In this document: positions 1-5,137 of the stretch, in pieces
How the letters are laid out: each line of letters opens with the position of its first letter
How positions within the stretch are numbered: position 1 is the stretch's first letter
Assembly: GCA_023428425.1 (NCBI GenBank)
Contig: JAEYYP010000025.1
Span: 1-8,998 of the forward strand
Direction of reading: 5' to 3'
DNA from: Pseudomonadota bacterium
GTDB lineage: Bacteria > Pseudomonadota > Alphaproteobacteria > Rhizobiales > Devosiaceae
Length of the DNA: 8,998 nt
Made by a program: the position numbers and the translations under genes
Notes under the pieces: model-generated
What the model was told of the DNA's origin: nothing
What the model saw: only the letters and a program-made list of their open reading frames with translations
Databases searched by the model: none

Positions 1-237
1 GACCAGGCCGAGATCGACCGCTACTGGAATGCGCTCACCGCCGATGGCGGCGAGGAATCGATGTGCGGCTGGCTGAAGGACAAGTATGGCCTGAGCTGGC
101 AGATCGTCCCCAACAACGCCATGAGCCTCGTCTGGGACCCGAAGAACCCCGAAGGCGCGGCCCGCGCCCAGCAGGCCATGTTCAAGATGCGCAAGCTGGT
201 GATCGCCGACCTGCAGGCCGCTTACGACGGGAACTGA
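1..237 (+). CDS. PhnB-like VOC family protein, C-terminal part (5' end outside window)
   Basis: The frame is open from base 1 and ends at TGA 235-237, giving 78 visible residues. These contain YWNALTADGGEES, CGWLKDKYGLSWQIVP and a C-terminal MFKMRKLVIADLQ helix. This combination is typical of the PhnB / '3-demethylubiquinone-9 3-methyltransferase' subgroup of the vicinal-oxygen-chelate (glyoxalase/bleomycin-resistance) superfamily. The methyltransferase name is historical and most members have no proven reaction, so no substrate is assigned. The Glu in the GGEES stretch corresponds to a residue often conserved at the VOC active site, but that is family inference. PhnB-like, SRPBCC and ArsR genes commonly cluster together, which fits the next two assigned genes, although here this gene is convergent with the SRPBCC gene. 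The start and N-terminal half are not visible. Confidence 0.85.
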   Translation, partial: DQAEIDRYWNALTADGGEESMCGWLKDKYGLSWQIVPNNAMSLVWDPKNPEGAARAQQAMFKMRKLVIADLQAAYDGN

Positions 238-247
238 CCGAAGAATC

Positions 248-269
248 GGGCGGCGCTCAGTCGCCGCCC
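248..269 (+). terminator. GC-rich hairpin after the VOC gene
   Basis: Eleven bases after the VOC stop codon is a perfect 8-bp stem, GGGCGGCG / CGCCGCCC, with loop CTCAGT. The following bases are C/T-rich (CCATCTCCGCCGCTTCC) but contain no real U tract, so it is a plausible but weak intrinsic terminator or an mRNA 3'-end stabiliser. Confidence 0.45.
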
Positions 270-335
270 CCATCTCCGCCGCTTCCATTCGAGGACCATG
301 GTCCGGCCGATGACTACAAAGACGACGTCACGACC

Positions 336-524
336 TCAATGCGCCGGAGGCAGTACCTCGTCGTCCGGTTCACCCGTTTCCCAGGCGATGGACGTATCGG
401 GCTCGGTTTCGGAGCGCCCATGGCCGAGCAACCGGTCCAGCCACTCGCGAAAGTGCCGGCCTGCCTGTTCCATGGCGACGGGATCGATCAGGGGATGATG
501 CTCGGGAGTTTGACGCGTGCTCAT
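336..524 (-). CDS. Small hypothetical acidic protein (62 aa)
   Basis: An ATG-started ORF of 62 residues that I do not recognise. It has a His-rich N-terminus (TPEHHPLIDP), a short amphipathic helix-like middle (QAGRHFREWLDRLLGHG) and an acidic C-terminus (ETEPDTS, GEPDDE). There is no membrane segment or signal peptide. The start has only a weak Shine-Dalgarno-like CGGCAG directly upstream. It lies 46 bp downstream of the SRPBCC stop on the same strand and could be read through from it. Its composition is more protein-like than the Arg/Pro-rich frames on the opposite strand, which is the main reason to keep it. It could still be non-coding. Confidence 0.45.
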   Translation of the reverse strand: MSTRQTPEHHPLIDPVAMEQAGRHFREWLDRLLGHGRSETEPDTSIAWETGEPDDEVLPPAH

Positions 525-570
525 ACTGCCGATGCTGCGCCCGAAATCCTAAACGATTCCTGACGAATCC

Positions 571-1014
571 CTACTTGTAGAAGCCCTCGCGCAGGTTGAT
601 GCCGTGTTCGAGGTACACCTTCATCGCCGCCAGCATGCCGGCCCAGCCTTCGGTATTCCCCACGGCGCCGTCGATGCCTTTCTGCGTTTCGGTCCACCCC
701 GTTTCGGTGATGGTGACGAGCGTCCGCCCGTCCTCCAGGCCTTCGAAGGTCATGGTCACGGTGTTGTCGCCCTCGCCCTCCGAGGAGCCCCAGCGCAGCA
801 CGATGCGCGCGTCCTGCACCACCTCGACAACCGTTACCGGAAACGCGCCTGGAAAGTCTGCGAAGTCCCAGGTCACCACGGCGCCCGTTTGCAGCCGCCC
901 CCTGGCCCCGCCGGTCGTGAAGTAGCCCGATAGCTTTGCGGGATCGACGACCGCCTCGAACACCTCGTGCACCGGCTTAGAGATGCGTCCCGACACTTTC
1001 GATCTGATGTCCAT
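571..1014 (-). CDS. SRPBCC / AHSA1-family (START-like) protein
   Basis: 147 residues, normal full length for the Activator-of-Hsp90-ATPase-1-like (AHSA1) branch of the SRPBCC superfamily. Visible family features are the N-terminal ISKPVHEVFEAVVDPAKLSGYF segment, a central beta-sheet region with VTWDFADFPGAFPVTVVEV and RIVLRWG, the EGLEDGRTLVTITETGW strand pair, and the C-terminal helix beginning NTEGWAGMLAAMKVYLEHG that closes the hydrophobic pocket. Members bind hydrophobic ligands, and the ligand here is unknown. The ATG at 1014 is preceded by a strong AAGGAGGA Shine-Dalgarno with 6-7 nt spacing, which fixes the start. The gene is divergent from an ArsR-type repressor, a very common genomic pairing in which the repressor controls the SRPBCC gene. 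The shared inverted repeat at 1045-1064 is the obvious control site. Confidence 0.9.
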   Translation of the reverse strand: MDIRSKVSGRISKPVHEVFEAVVDPAKLSGYFTTGGARGRLQTGAVVTWDFADFPGAFPVTVVEVVQDARIVLRWGSSEGEGDNTVTMTFEGLEDGRTLVTITETGWTETQKGIDGAVGNTEGWAGMLAAMKVYLEHGINLREGFYK

Positions 1015-1044
1015 GTCCCATTCCTCCTTGTCGGCCGGCAGTAA

Positions 1045-1064
1045 ATGTTATAAAAAGATAACAT
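1045..1064. promoter_or_regulatory. Putative ArsR-family operator between divergent genes
   Basis: A perfect inverted repeat, ATGTTAT (1045-1051), 6-nt spacer AAAAAG, then ATAACAT (1058-1064), in an otherwise GC-rich region. The right half includes the first two bases of the arsR ATG (1063-1065). On the minus strand TTGACA (1069-1064) is a consensus -35 box for the SRPBCC gene, and it overlaps the operator edge. The matching -10 is less clear (ATTTAC at 17 bp). On the plus strand TATAAA (1049-1054) with TTGTCG (1028-1033) upstream would place the transcription start at or next to the arsR ATG. A dimer bound here would block both promoters. The sites are read from sequence; the binding is inference. 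Confidence 0.75.
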
Positions 1065-1386
1065 GTCAAGCGACGACGAGGAAGACAGGGTTTTCAAGGC
1101 ACTGGGCAACCGTGTCCGTCGCCGCATGCTCGATCGCCTCAAGGACACCCCCGCGACCACGGGAACCCTTTGCGAAGCTTTCCCCGAGCTGGACCGCTGC
1201 ACCGTGATGCAGCACTTGAAGGTGCTGGAGGAGGCCGGGCTCGTTGTGTCCAGAAGGGACGGACGGGAGCGCTGGAACCACCTCAACGCCATTCCCATCG
1301 CCGCCCTGCATGAACGCTGGATCGGCAGCTACGCCGCCTACGCGGCGGATCGCCTGCTGCAACTGGAGAAGGGCCTGGCGGGGTAG
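1063..1386 (+). CDS. ArsR-family winged-helix transcriptional repressor
   Basis: 107 residues with the ArsR/SmtB fold: FKALGNRVRRRMLDRL (about 11-26) as the first helix, then a helix-turn-helix whose recognition helix is CTVMQHLKVLEEAGLV (about 46-62), then the beta-wing SRRDGRERWNHLN (63-75). There is no ELCVCDL-type metal motif. Cys37 and Cys46 are present but do not form a recognised site, so this is the SRPBCC-linked, non-metal type. The ATG at 1063 has no Shine-Dalgarno; the upstream bases are the A/T-rich operator. A -10-like TATAAA sits 8 bp upstream, so the mRNA is probably leaderless. The next in-frame Met (residue 22) would remove part of the DNA-binding domain, which supports the ATG at 1063. 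It likely represses itself and the divergent SRPBCC gene. Confidence 0.9.
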   Translation: MSSDDEEDRVFKALGNRVRRRMLDRLKDTPATTGTLCEAFPELDRCTVMQHLKVLEEAGLVVSRRDGRERWNHLNAIPIAALHERWIGSYAAYAADRLLQLEKGLAG

Positions 1387-1468
1387 GACGCGCGCGCCTG
1401 CGCCCCCTACCCCCGACCATGGTTTTCGCGCTAACACTGGGGGCACCACCGCTTTCCGCACGAGTCCC

Positions 1469-2287
1469 ATGGCCTCCACCTACGCCTCCCCTCCCGCCGG
1501 GTTGCCGCCGCAAAGCGCGCTCCACACCGGCCGCGCCGTCTTCACCGAGGCCTATGCCCTCATCCCGCATGGGGTGATGCGCGATATCGTGACGAGCTAC
1601 CTGCCGCACTGGAGCGAGACGCGCGCCTGGGTCATCGCCCGGCCGATGACCGGCTTCTCCGAGACGTTCTCGCAGTACGTGATGGAAGTGTTCCCCGGCG
1701 GCGGCAGCCAGCGCCCCGAACCCAACCCCGAGGCAGAAGGCGTGCTCTTCGTCGTCGAGGGTCTGGCCACGCTCGTCATCGAGGGCAAGCCGCACACCCT
1801 GCGCCCCGGCGGCTATGCCTACCTGCCGCCCGGCTGCACCTGGACGCTCTCGAACAAGGGCGAAGTCCCCACCCGCTTCCACTGGGTGCGCAAGCGCTAC
1901 GAGGTCGTCGACGGCATCGAAGTCCCGGCCGCCTTCGTCGCCAACGAGCAGGACGAACCTGTCGTCTGGATGCCCGACACCAATATGACGTGGGGCACCA
2001 CCCGTTTCGTCGACCCCACCGACGTGCGCCACGACATGCACGTCAACATCGTGACGCTGGAGCCCGGCGCGGTCATTCCCTTCGAAGAGACTCACGTCAT
2101 GGAGCACGGGCTCTATGTGCTCGAAGGCAAGGCGGTCTATCGCCTCAACCGAGATTGGGTCGAGGTCGAGGCGGGCGACTTCATGTGGCTGCGCGCCTTC
2201 TGCCCGCAGGCCTGTTACGCCGGCCCCGGCCGTTTTCGCTACCTGCTCTACAAGGACGTCAACCGCCACATGAAGCTGGGGCTTTGA
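1469..2287 (+). CDS. allE: (S)-ureidoglycine aminohydrolase
   Basis: 272 residues, a bicupin of the size of E. coli AllE (about 260). It hydrolyses (S)-ureidoglycine to (S)-ureidoglycolate and ammonia in allantoin degradation, a manganese-dependent reaction. The N-terminal cupin covers about residues 60-140 (GVLFVVEGLATLVIEG, GGYAYLPPG). The C-terminal, catalytic cupin covers about 185-265. The Mn ligands known from plant UGlyAH (Glu, His, His, Gln, in an ExHxxxH pattern plus a Gln 40 residues after the Glu) are all present as Glu207, His209, His213 and Gln247. A conserved lysine is found at 262 (LLYKD). ATG 1469 is the only in-frame ATG that gives a normal N-terminus (MASTYASPPAGLP). The longer open frame upstream runs into the arsR gene and has no sensible start. 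The Shine-Dalgarno is weak (ACGAG). Two bases separate its stop from allA, so the two genes are translated together. Confidence 0.93.
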   Translation: MASTYASPPAGLPPQSALHTGRAVFTEAYALIPHGVMRDIVTSYLPHWSETRAWVIARPMTGFSETFSQYVMEVFPGGGSQRPEPNPEAEGVLFVVEGLATLVIEGKPHTLRPGGYAYLPPGCTWTLSNKGEVPTRFHWVRKRYEVVDGIEVPAAFVANEQDEPVVWMPDTNMTWGTTRFVDPTDVRHDMHVNIVTLEPGAVIPFEETHVMEHGLYVLEGKAVYRLNRDWVEVEAGDFMWLRAFCPQACYAGPGRFRYLLYKDVNRHMKLGL

Positions 2288-2289
2288 AC

Positions 2290-2787
2290 ATGAGCCGCGC
2301 CATCTCCATCGAGCCGTTGACCCGCGAGGCCTACGCCCCCTTTGGCCAGGTGATCGAGATCGAGGGGGCGAACCACTACCCGATCAACGGTGGCATGACC
2401 GAGCGCTACCACGACCTCGCGCGGGTAGAGCTCGGTGGGGTGCACCCGCGCCCACTGGTCTCGATCGCCCGCGGCAAGCCCTATTCCCTGCCGCTGACGC
2501 TGAAAATGGTCGAGCGCCACCCGCTCGGCAGCCAAGCGTTCTACCCGCTGGCGCAGCGCCCGTTCCTGTCGATCGTCTGCCCGGACGAGGGCGGCATCCC
2601 CGGCACGCCGCGCGCCTTCATGTGCTCGCCCGGCCAGGGCATCAACATGGCGATGAACACCTGGCACGGGGTGCTCACGCCACTGGGCGAGGTCACCGAT
2701 TTCCTGATCGTCGACCGCGGTGGCGATGGCAACAACCTCGAGGAATACTTCTTCGACGAGCCGTGGATCATCGTCGGGCCGCACTGA
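2290..2787 (+). CDS. allA: Ureidoglycolate lyase
   Basis: 165 residues against about 160 for E. coli AllA. It splits (S)-ureidoglycolate into glyoxylate and urea, the step after AllE. Family signatures in order: LTREAYAPFGQVIE, the YPINGGMTERYHDLARVEL segment, ERHPLGSQAFYPL (the cupin strand in which HPLGSQAF is nearly invariant), GQGINMAMNTWHGVL, and TDFLIVDRGG near the C-terminus. ATG 2290 begins 2 bp after the allE stop; no strong Shine-Dalgarno is visible, so initiation probably depends on translational coupling with allE. No allantoinase, allantoate amidohydrolase or transporter gene is in the window, so earlier pathway steps must be encoded elsewhere. The gene ends at TGA 2785-2787 without a visible terminator. 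Confidence 0.94.
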   Translation: MSRAISIEPLTREAYAPFGQVIEIEGANHYPINGGMTERYHDLARVELGGVHPRPLVSIARGKPYSLPLTLKMVERHPLGSQAFYPLAQRPFLSIVCPDEGGIPGTPRAFMCSPGQGINMAMNTWHGVLTPLGEVTDFLIVDRGGDGNNLEEYFFDEPWIIVGPH

Positions 2788-2862
2788 CACTGCCGCCCAT
2801 CGTTGTATTTCGTCCACATTCGTGCGCCATGCTGACGGCGTTGGGAATGGAGGGCTCTTTCA

Positions 2863-3645
2863 ATGCGTATCCTCAATCTCGTCGTCGCGGTCGCGGCGCT
2901 GCTGCTGGCGGTCGGGCCGGCGCTGGCCGAGCGCGTGACGCTCAGGGGTGACGTGACCTATCGCGAGCGGATAGCGCTGCCGGAAGCTGGTACGCTGACG
3001 GTGGCGCTGATAGACCTCGAGCAACCTGAAAAGCCCGGGCTCGCCGCCACCGCGGCGATCGCCACGCCTGGCAAGGTACCCCTGACCTTCACCCTCAACA
3101 TCGACACCAACGCGCTCGACCGCGCCCGGAGCTACGCTCTGGTGGCGCAGATCGCCGGAGCCGACGGCGGCGTGTGGTTCCGCAACGTCGAGCCATACGC
3201 CATCGACCCGCTGTCGCCGGCCGAGCCGATCGTCATCGTGGTCAATTTCCAGGGCGGCGCGGACACGCCGCCTGCCGACGATCCGGTGGCGCCACCTGTG
3301 CCGCCCGCCATCCTCGGGGCCACGTGGAACGCCACCAGCATCGGTGGGACGCCGGTGGTTCGCGGTTCGGTGTCGTCGCTGTCGATCGGTTCGGACATGC
3401 GGGCGGGCGGTCGCGGCGGCTGCAACTCCTGGTTCGCGCAGGCCCAGGTCGGCGAGCAGACGCTGGCGCTGTCCGCCGTCGCCGCGACGCGCATGGCCTG
3501 CCTCGACGACACGCTCTCGGCGCAGGAAACCGCCTTCTTCGACGCGCTGGGCCGCACGCGCTTCTGGCGCATGGACGGCAGCCGGCTGACCCTGCTCGAC
3601 GTGGCGGGAGCCGAACTGGCGGTGCTGGAGAAGTCGCGCTACTAG
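2863..3645 (+). CDS. Exported YbaY-like / META (HslJ-like) two-domain protein
   Basis: 260 residues. Residues 1-22 are a Sec signal peptide (MRILNLVVAV core, ALA before Glu23). There is no lipobox cysteine, so the product is predicted to be soluble and periplasmic rather than a lipoprotein. Residues about 23-130 (VTLRGDVTYRERIALPEAG ... RNVEPYAIDP) resemble the YbaY/YscW 'type III secretion chaperone-like lipoprotein' beta domain. A Pro-rich linker (about 134-149) joins it to a META domain (about 150-258), recognised by the LGATWNATSIGG strand, GGCNSWFAQ around Cys187 and ATRMACLDD around Cys213. The two cysteines could form a disulfide. HslJ-type META proteins are linked to envelope stress and heat resistance, but no reaction is known. 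ATG 2863 has GGAGG at 2849-2853 with 9-nt spacing. The gene lies 75 bp after allA, and cotranscription is possible but unproven. Confidence 0.83.
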   Translation: MRILNLVVAVAALLLAVGPALAERVTLRGDVTYRERIALPEAGTLTVALIDLEQPEKPGLAATAAIATPGKVPLTFTLNIDTNALDRARSYALVAQIAGADGGVWFRNVEPYAIDPLSPAEPIVIVVNFQGGADTPPADDPVAPPVPPAILGATWNATSIGGTPVVRGSVSSLSIGSDMRAGGRGGCNSWFAQAQVGEQTLALSAVAATRMACLDDTLSAQETAFFDALGRTRFWRMDGSRLTLLDVAGAELAVLEKSRY

Positions 3646-3705
3646 CTGGCGCGCCTTGACCCCGCCCGCAGGCTCCGCCAACGTCCAGGGGAACTCGGAG
3701 CGCCC

Positions 3706-4329
3706 ATGGACACCCCTGCCCTCATCTCTCGCCTGCTCGACGTCATCGAAACCGACATCGTCGCCCGGACCAAGGGCGGCGTAGGCGGCGGCAACAAGCT
3801 GTTCGGCGCGGCGATCCTGAGGAAATCGGATCTTTCGGTGGTTATCGCCGAGACCAACAACGAGACCGAGAGCCCGATCTGGCATGGCGAGATGCACGCC
3901 ATCCGCCGCTTCTTCGAATTGCCCGCCGCCGACCGCCCCGACCCGAAGGACTGCCTCTTCCTTGCCACGCACGAGCCCTGCTCGCTCTGCCTGAGCGGCA
4001 TCACGTGGTCGGGCTTCGACAATTTCTACTACCTGTTCAGCTACGAGCAGACGCGCGACGCCTTTGGCATTCCGCACGACATCCGCATCCTGCGCGAGGT
4101 GTATGCCGTTCCCGACCCGGATCGCGGCTTCGTCCCCGAGGACCGGCCGCTTTACAACCGGAAGAATGCTTTCTTCACCGCCCACGACATCCAGCAGATG
4201 ATCGCCGGCCAGGATCGCTCGTCGAAGGAGCGGCTGGTGGAGCGCGTCGACAACCTCAACGCGGTCTACAACGACCTCTCTGCGACCTACCAGGCGGACA
4301 AGGGGAAAAAGGGCATTCCGCTCAGTTGA
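3706..4329 (+). CDS. Nucleoside/base deaminase of the cytidine-deaminase-like zinc family
   Basis: 207 residues. The zinc and catalytic motifs of the CMP/dCMP-type deaminase superfamily are intact: His60-Gly-Glu62 in WHGEMHAI (zinc His and proton-shuttle Glu) and PCSLC with Cys92 and Cys95 (HEPCSLCLSGI). The N-terminal GGNKLFGAAIL strand and the ETNNETE turn are also typical of COG0590-type proteins. Residues about 130-207 form an extension beyond the usual 150-160 aa of TadA or guanine deaminase, with a charged C-terminus (ADKGKKGIPLS). It is not tRNA adenosine deaminase TadA, which has HAE and PCxMC motifs in another context. Proximity to allE-allA could suggest purine or base salvage, but the substrate is unknown. 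ATG 3706 is preceded by GGAG (3697-3700) with 5-nt spacing. It sits 60 bp after the META gene on the same strand. Confidence 0.85.
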   Translation: MDTPALISRLLDVIETDIVARTKGGVGGGNKLFGAAILRKSDLSVVIAETNNETESPIWHGEMHAIRRFFELPAADRPDPKDCLFLATHEPCSLCLSGITWSGFDNFYYLFSYEQTRDAFGIPHDIRILREVYAVPDPDRGFVPEDRPLYNRKNAFFTAHDIQQMIAGQDRSSKERLVERVDNLNAVYNDLSATYQADKGKKGIPLS

Positions 4330-4332
4330 GCT

Positions 4333-4426
4333 TCAGCCCAGGCTGACGATGCTCGCGGCAGCGAACGCCAGCACGGCCAGGGCGGCGGCGAACAGGATGA
4401 TCAGCAGTATCTGGAGAGATGTTCAT
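4333..4426 (-). pseudogene. Possible frame-disrupted single-pass membrane micro-protein
   Basis: On the minus strand an ATG at 4426 opens MNIS but then shifts out of frame. One base off, codons from 4416 down to TGA 4335-4333 encode a clean membrane segment, LQILLIILFAAALAVLAFAA then ASIVSLG. In that frame a TGA lies two codons upstream of the hydrophobic run and no ATG, GTG or TTG precedes it. One extra base near 4417 would create an intact 31-aa protein. It could be a decayed micro-protein gene, a sequencing or assembly indel, or chance in GC-rich DNA where Leu/Ala/Val runs are common. There is no strong Shine-Dalgarno. Confidence 0.3.
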
Positions 4427-4477
4427 CGTCGAAGGCCCCCGCCGGCGGCACGGCCGGCGCTTCGCGAGAGGGTGAAC

Positions 4478-4585
4478 TCAGCGGAGTTCGGCGGCGACGG
4501 TATCGTTCACCGGCAGGCCTGACGCAGCGAGGCCCAGCGTCCCCATCGACATCACGAACAGTGCAATCAGCGCGGCCTTGACCAT
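4478..4585 (-). CDS. 35-aa hydrophobic micro-protein (membrane or secreted)
   Basis: An unrecognised 35-residue ORF, MVKAALIALFVMSMGTLGLA followed by ASGLPVNDTVAAELR, ending at TGA 4480-4478. Residues 2-21 form a positively charged, then hydrophobic segment that reads as a signal peptide (LGLAA cleavage-like site) or a single membrane anchor, followed by a short polar tail. ATG 4585 is preceded by GGAAG with 5-nt spacing, a good ribosome-binding site. About 58 bp upstream is an EcfG-like promoter (4643-4668). The combination of start, Shine-Dalgarno, signal-like N-terminus and promoter is why I call a gene this short. Function unknown, possibly a general-stress envelope micro-protein. Confidence 0.55.
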   Translation of the reverse strand: MVKAALIALFVMSMGTLGLAASGLPVNDTVAAELR

Positions 4586-4642
4586 TTCTGCTTCCCTTGG
4601 GCGTCGGGGCCCTGTGGCCCTCGTGTTCATCTTGGAGGCGAC

Positions 4643-4668
4643 AATGCGGCGTGCGCGTTGAACGTTCC
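4643..4668 (-). promoter_or_regulatory. EcfG-like (general stress sigma) promoter for the 35-aa gene
   Basis: On the minus strand GGAAC (4668-4664), a 17-bp spacer and CATT (4646-4643). The alphaproteobacterial EcfG consensus is GGAAC-N16/17-CGTT, so there is one mismatch, in the -10 element. The predicted transcription start is near 4636, leaving a leader of about 50 nt before ATG 4585. Confidence 0.5.
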
Positions 4669-4728
4669 CGGAATTGTGCGTTTATCTTCCGTTCATGTAG
4701 TTTTTCTGTAGCCGCGTATCTCCCGATG

Positions 4729-4770
4729 GTTGGACCAAAAAACCAAACGCCCGCGACGAGGGTCGCGGGC
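4729..4770 (-). terminator. Intrinsic terminator of the 60-aa gene
   Basis: A perfect 9-bp stem, GCCCGCGAC (4749-4757) and GTCGCGGGC (4762-4770), with a 4-base loop. Read on the minus strand it is followed by GTTTGGTTTTTTGG, a T-rich tract. It lies 24 bp past the stop of the 4795-4977 gene and insulates it from the 35-aa gene's promoter. Confidence 0.85.
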
Positions 4771-4794
4771 GCGTCGGTGGACGTGATTCTTGTC

Positions 4795-4977
4795 TCAATC
4801 GAGCGGGGGGATTTCCCGCGGGGCCGGTTTTGGCATCGGCTGCAGCAGCGGATCGTTGAACACCGGCAGACCGGGAATCTGGCCCTCCGGCAGGATGCGC
4901 TGGCGTTGCTCCTCATGGGCAACGTCACTCGGGATATCGGCGGGCTGCGGGGCGTTCGAGCGTTTCGGATCGTCCAT
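4795..4977 (-). CDS. 60-aa proline-rich hypothetical protein
   Basis: A 60-residue, unrecognised, probably cytoplasmic and disordered protein, MDDPKRSNAPQPADIPSD at the N-terminus, a charged middle (HEEQRQRILPEGQ) and a Pro-rich C-terminus (PLLQPMPKPAPREIPPLD). ATG 4977 was chosen over the longer frame starting at 5103 because a near-perfect AAGGAGG lies 5-6 nt upstream of it and an EcfG-consensus promoter ends just upstream (5004). The longer version would start upstream of this promoter and begins with an unlikely Cys/Arg/Trp-rich stretch. A strong terminator follows, so this is a complete monocistronic unit, probably induced in the general stress response. No function can be assigned. Confidence 0.75.
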   Translation of the reverse strand: MDDPKRSNAPQPADIPSDVAHEEQRQRILPEGQIPGLPVFNDPLLQPMPKPAPREIPPLD

Positions 4978-5003
4978 TCGGGCCTCCTTGGTTATGCATG
5001 ACC

Positions 5004-5028
5004 AACGGCCCCTGCCCATCTTCGTTCC
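5004..5028 (-). promoter_or_regulatory. EcfG-type general stress promoter (consensus match)
   Basis: On the minus strand GGAAC (5028-5024), exactly 16 bp, then CGTT (5007-5004). This is a perfect match to the GGAAC-N16/17-CGTT promoter recognised by the EcfG sigma factor of alphaproteobacteria. The predicted transcription start near 4997 leaves a leader of about 20 nt carrying AAGGAGG before ATG 4977. Confidence 0.75.
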
Positions 5029-5137
5029 CCCTGCCCCGGTCCGGCATTTCCAAAACGTAATCCGGCGCACCGAGATGTAATGTGTGCCTCGTCGCGCCTG
5101 CACCTAGATCGGATCTGTCGAACCACAGGAGATCGAA

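Noticed and set aside
1283..2269. 328-codon open frame on the minus strand
   Set aside because: Antisense shadow of allE, whose metal ligands identify the true strand and frame.
2860..4185. 441-codon open frame on the minus strand
   Set aside because: It lies antisense to the META protein and the deaminase, both of which have clear family motifs. The translation is Arg/Gly-rich without fold-like patterns.
4331..4346. TCAGCCCAGGCTGA palindrome just after the deaminase stop, as a terminator
   Set aside because: The stem leaves only a 2-base loop and no T tract follows.
4401..4928. 175-codon minus-strand frame over the small-gene region
   Set aside because: Arg/Ser/Cys-rich, runs through a strong terminator and out of frame with two small ORFs that have good ribosome sites.
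4978..5103. N-terminal extension of the 60-aa protein to 5103
   Set aside because: It would start upstream of a consensus promoter whose transcript begins near 4997; the internal ATG 4977 has a near-perfect AAGGAGG.
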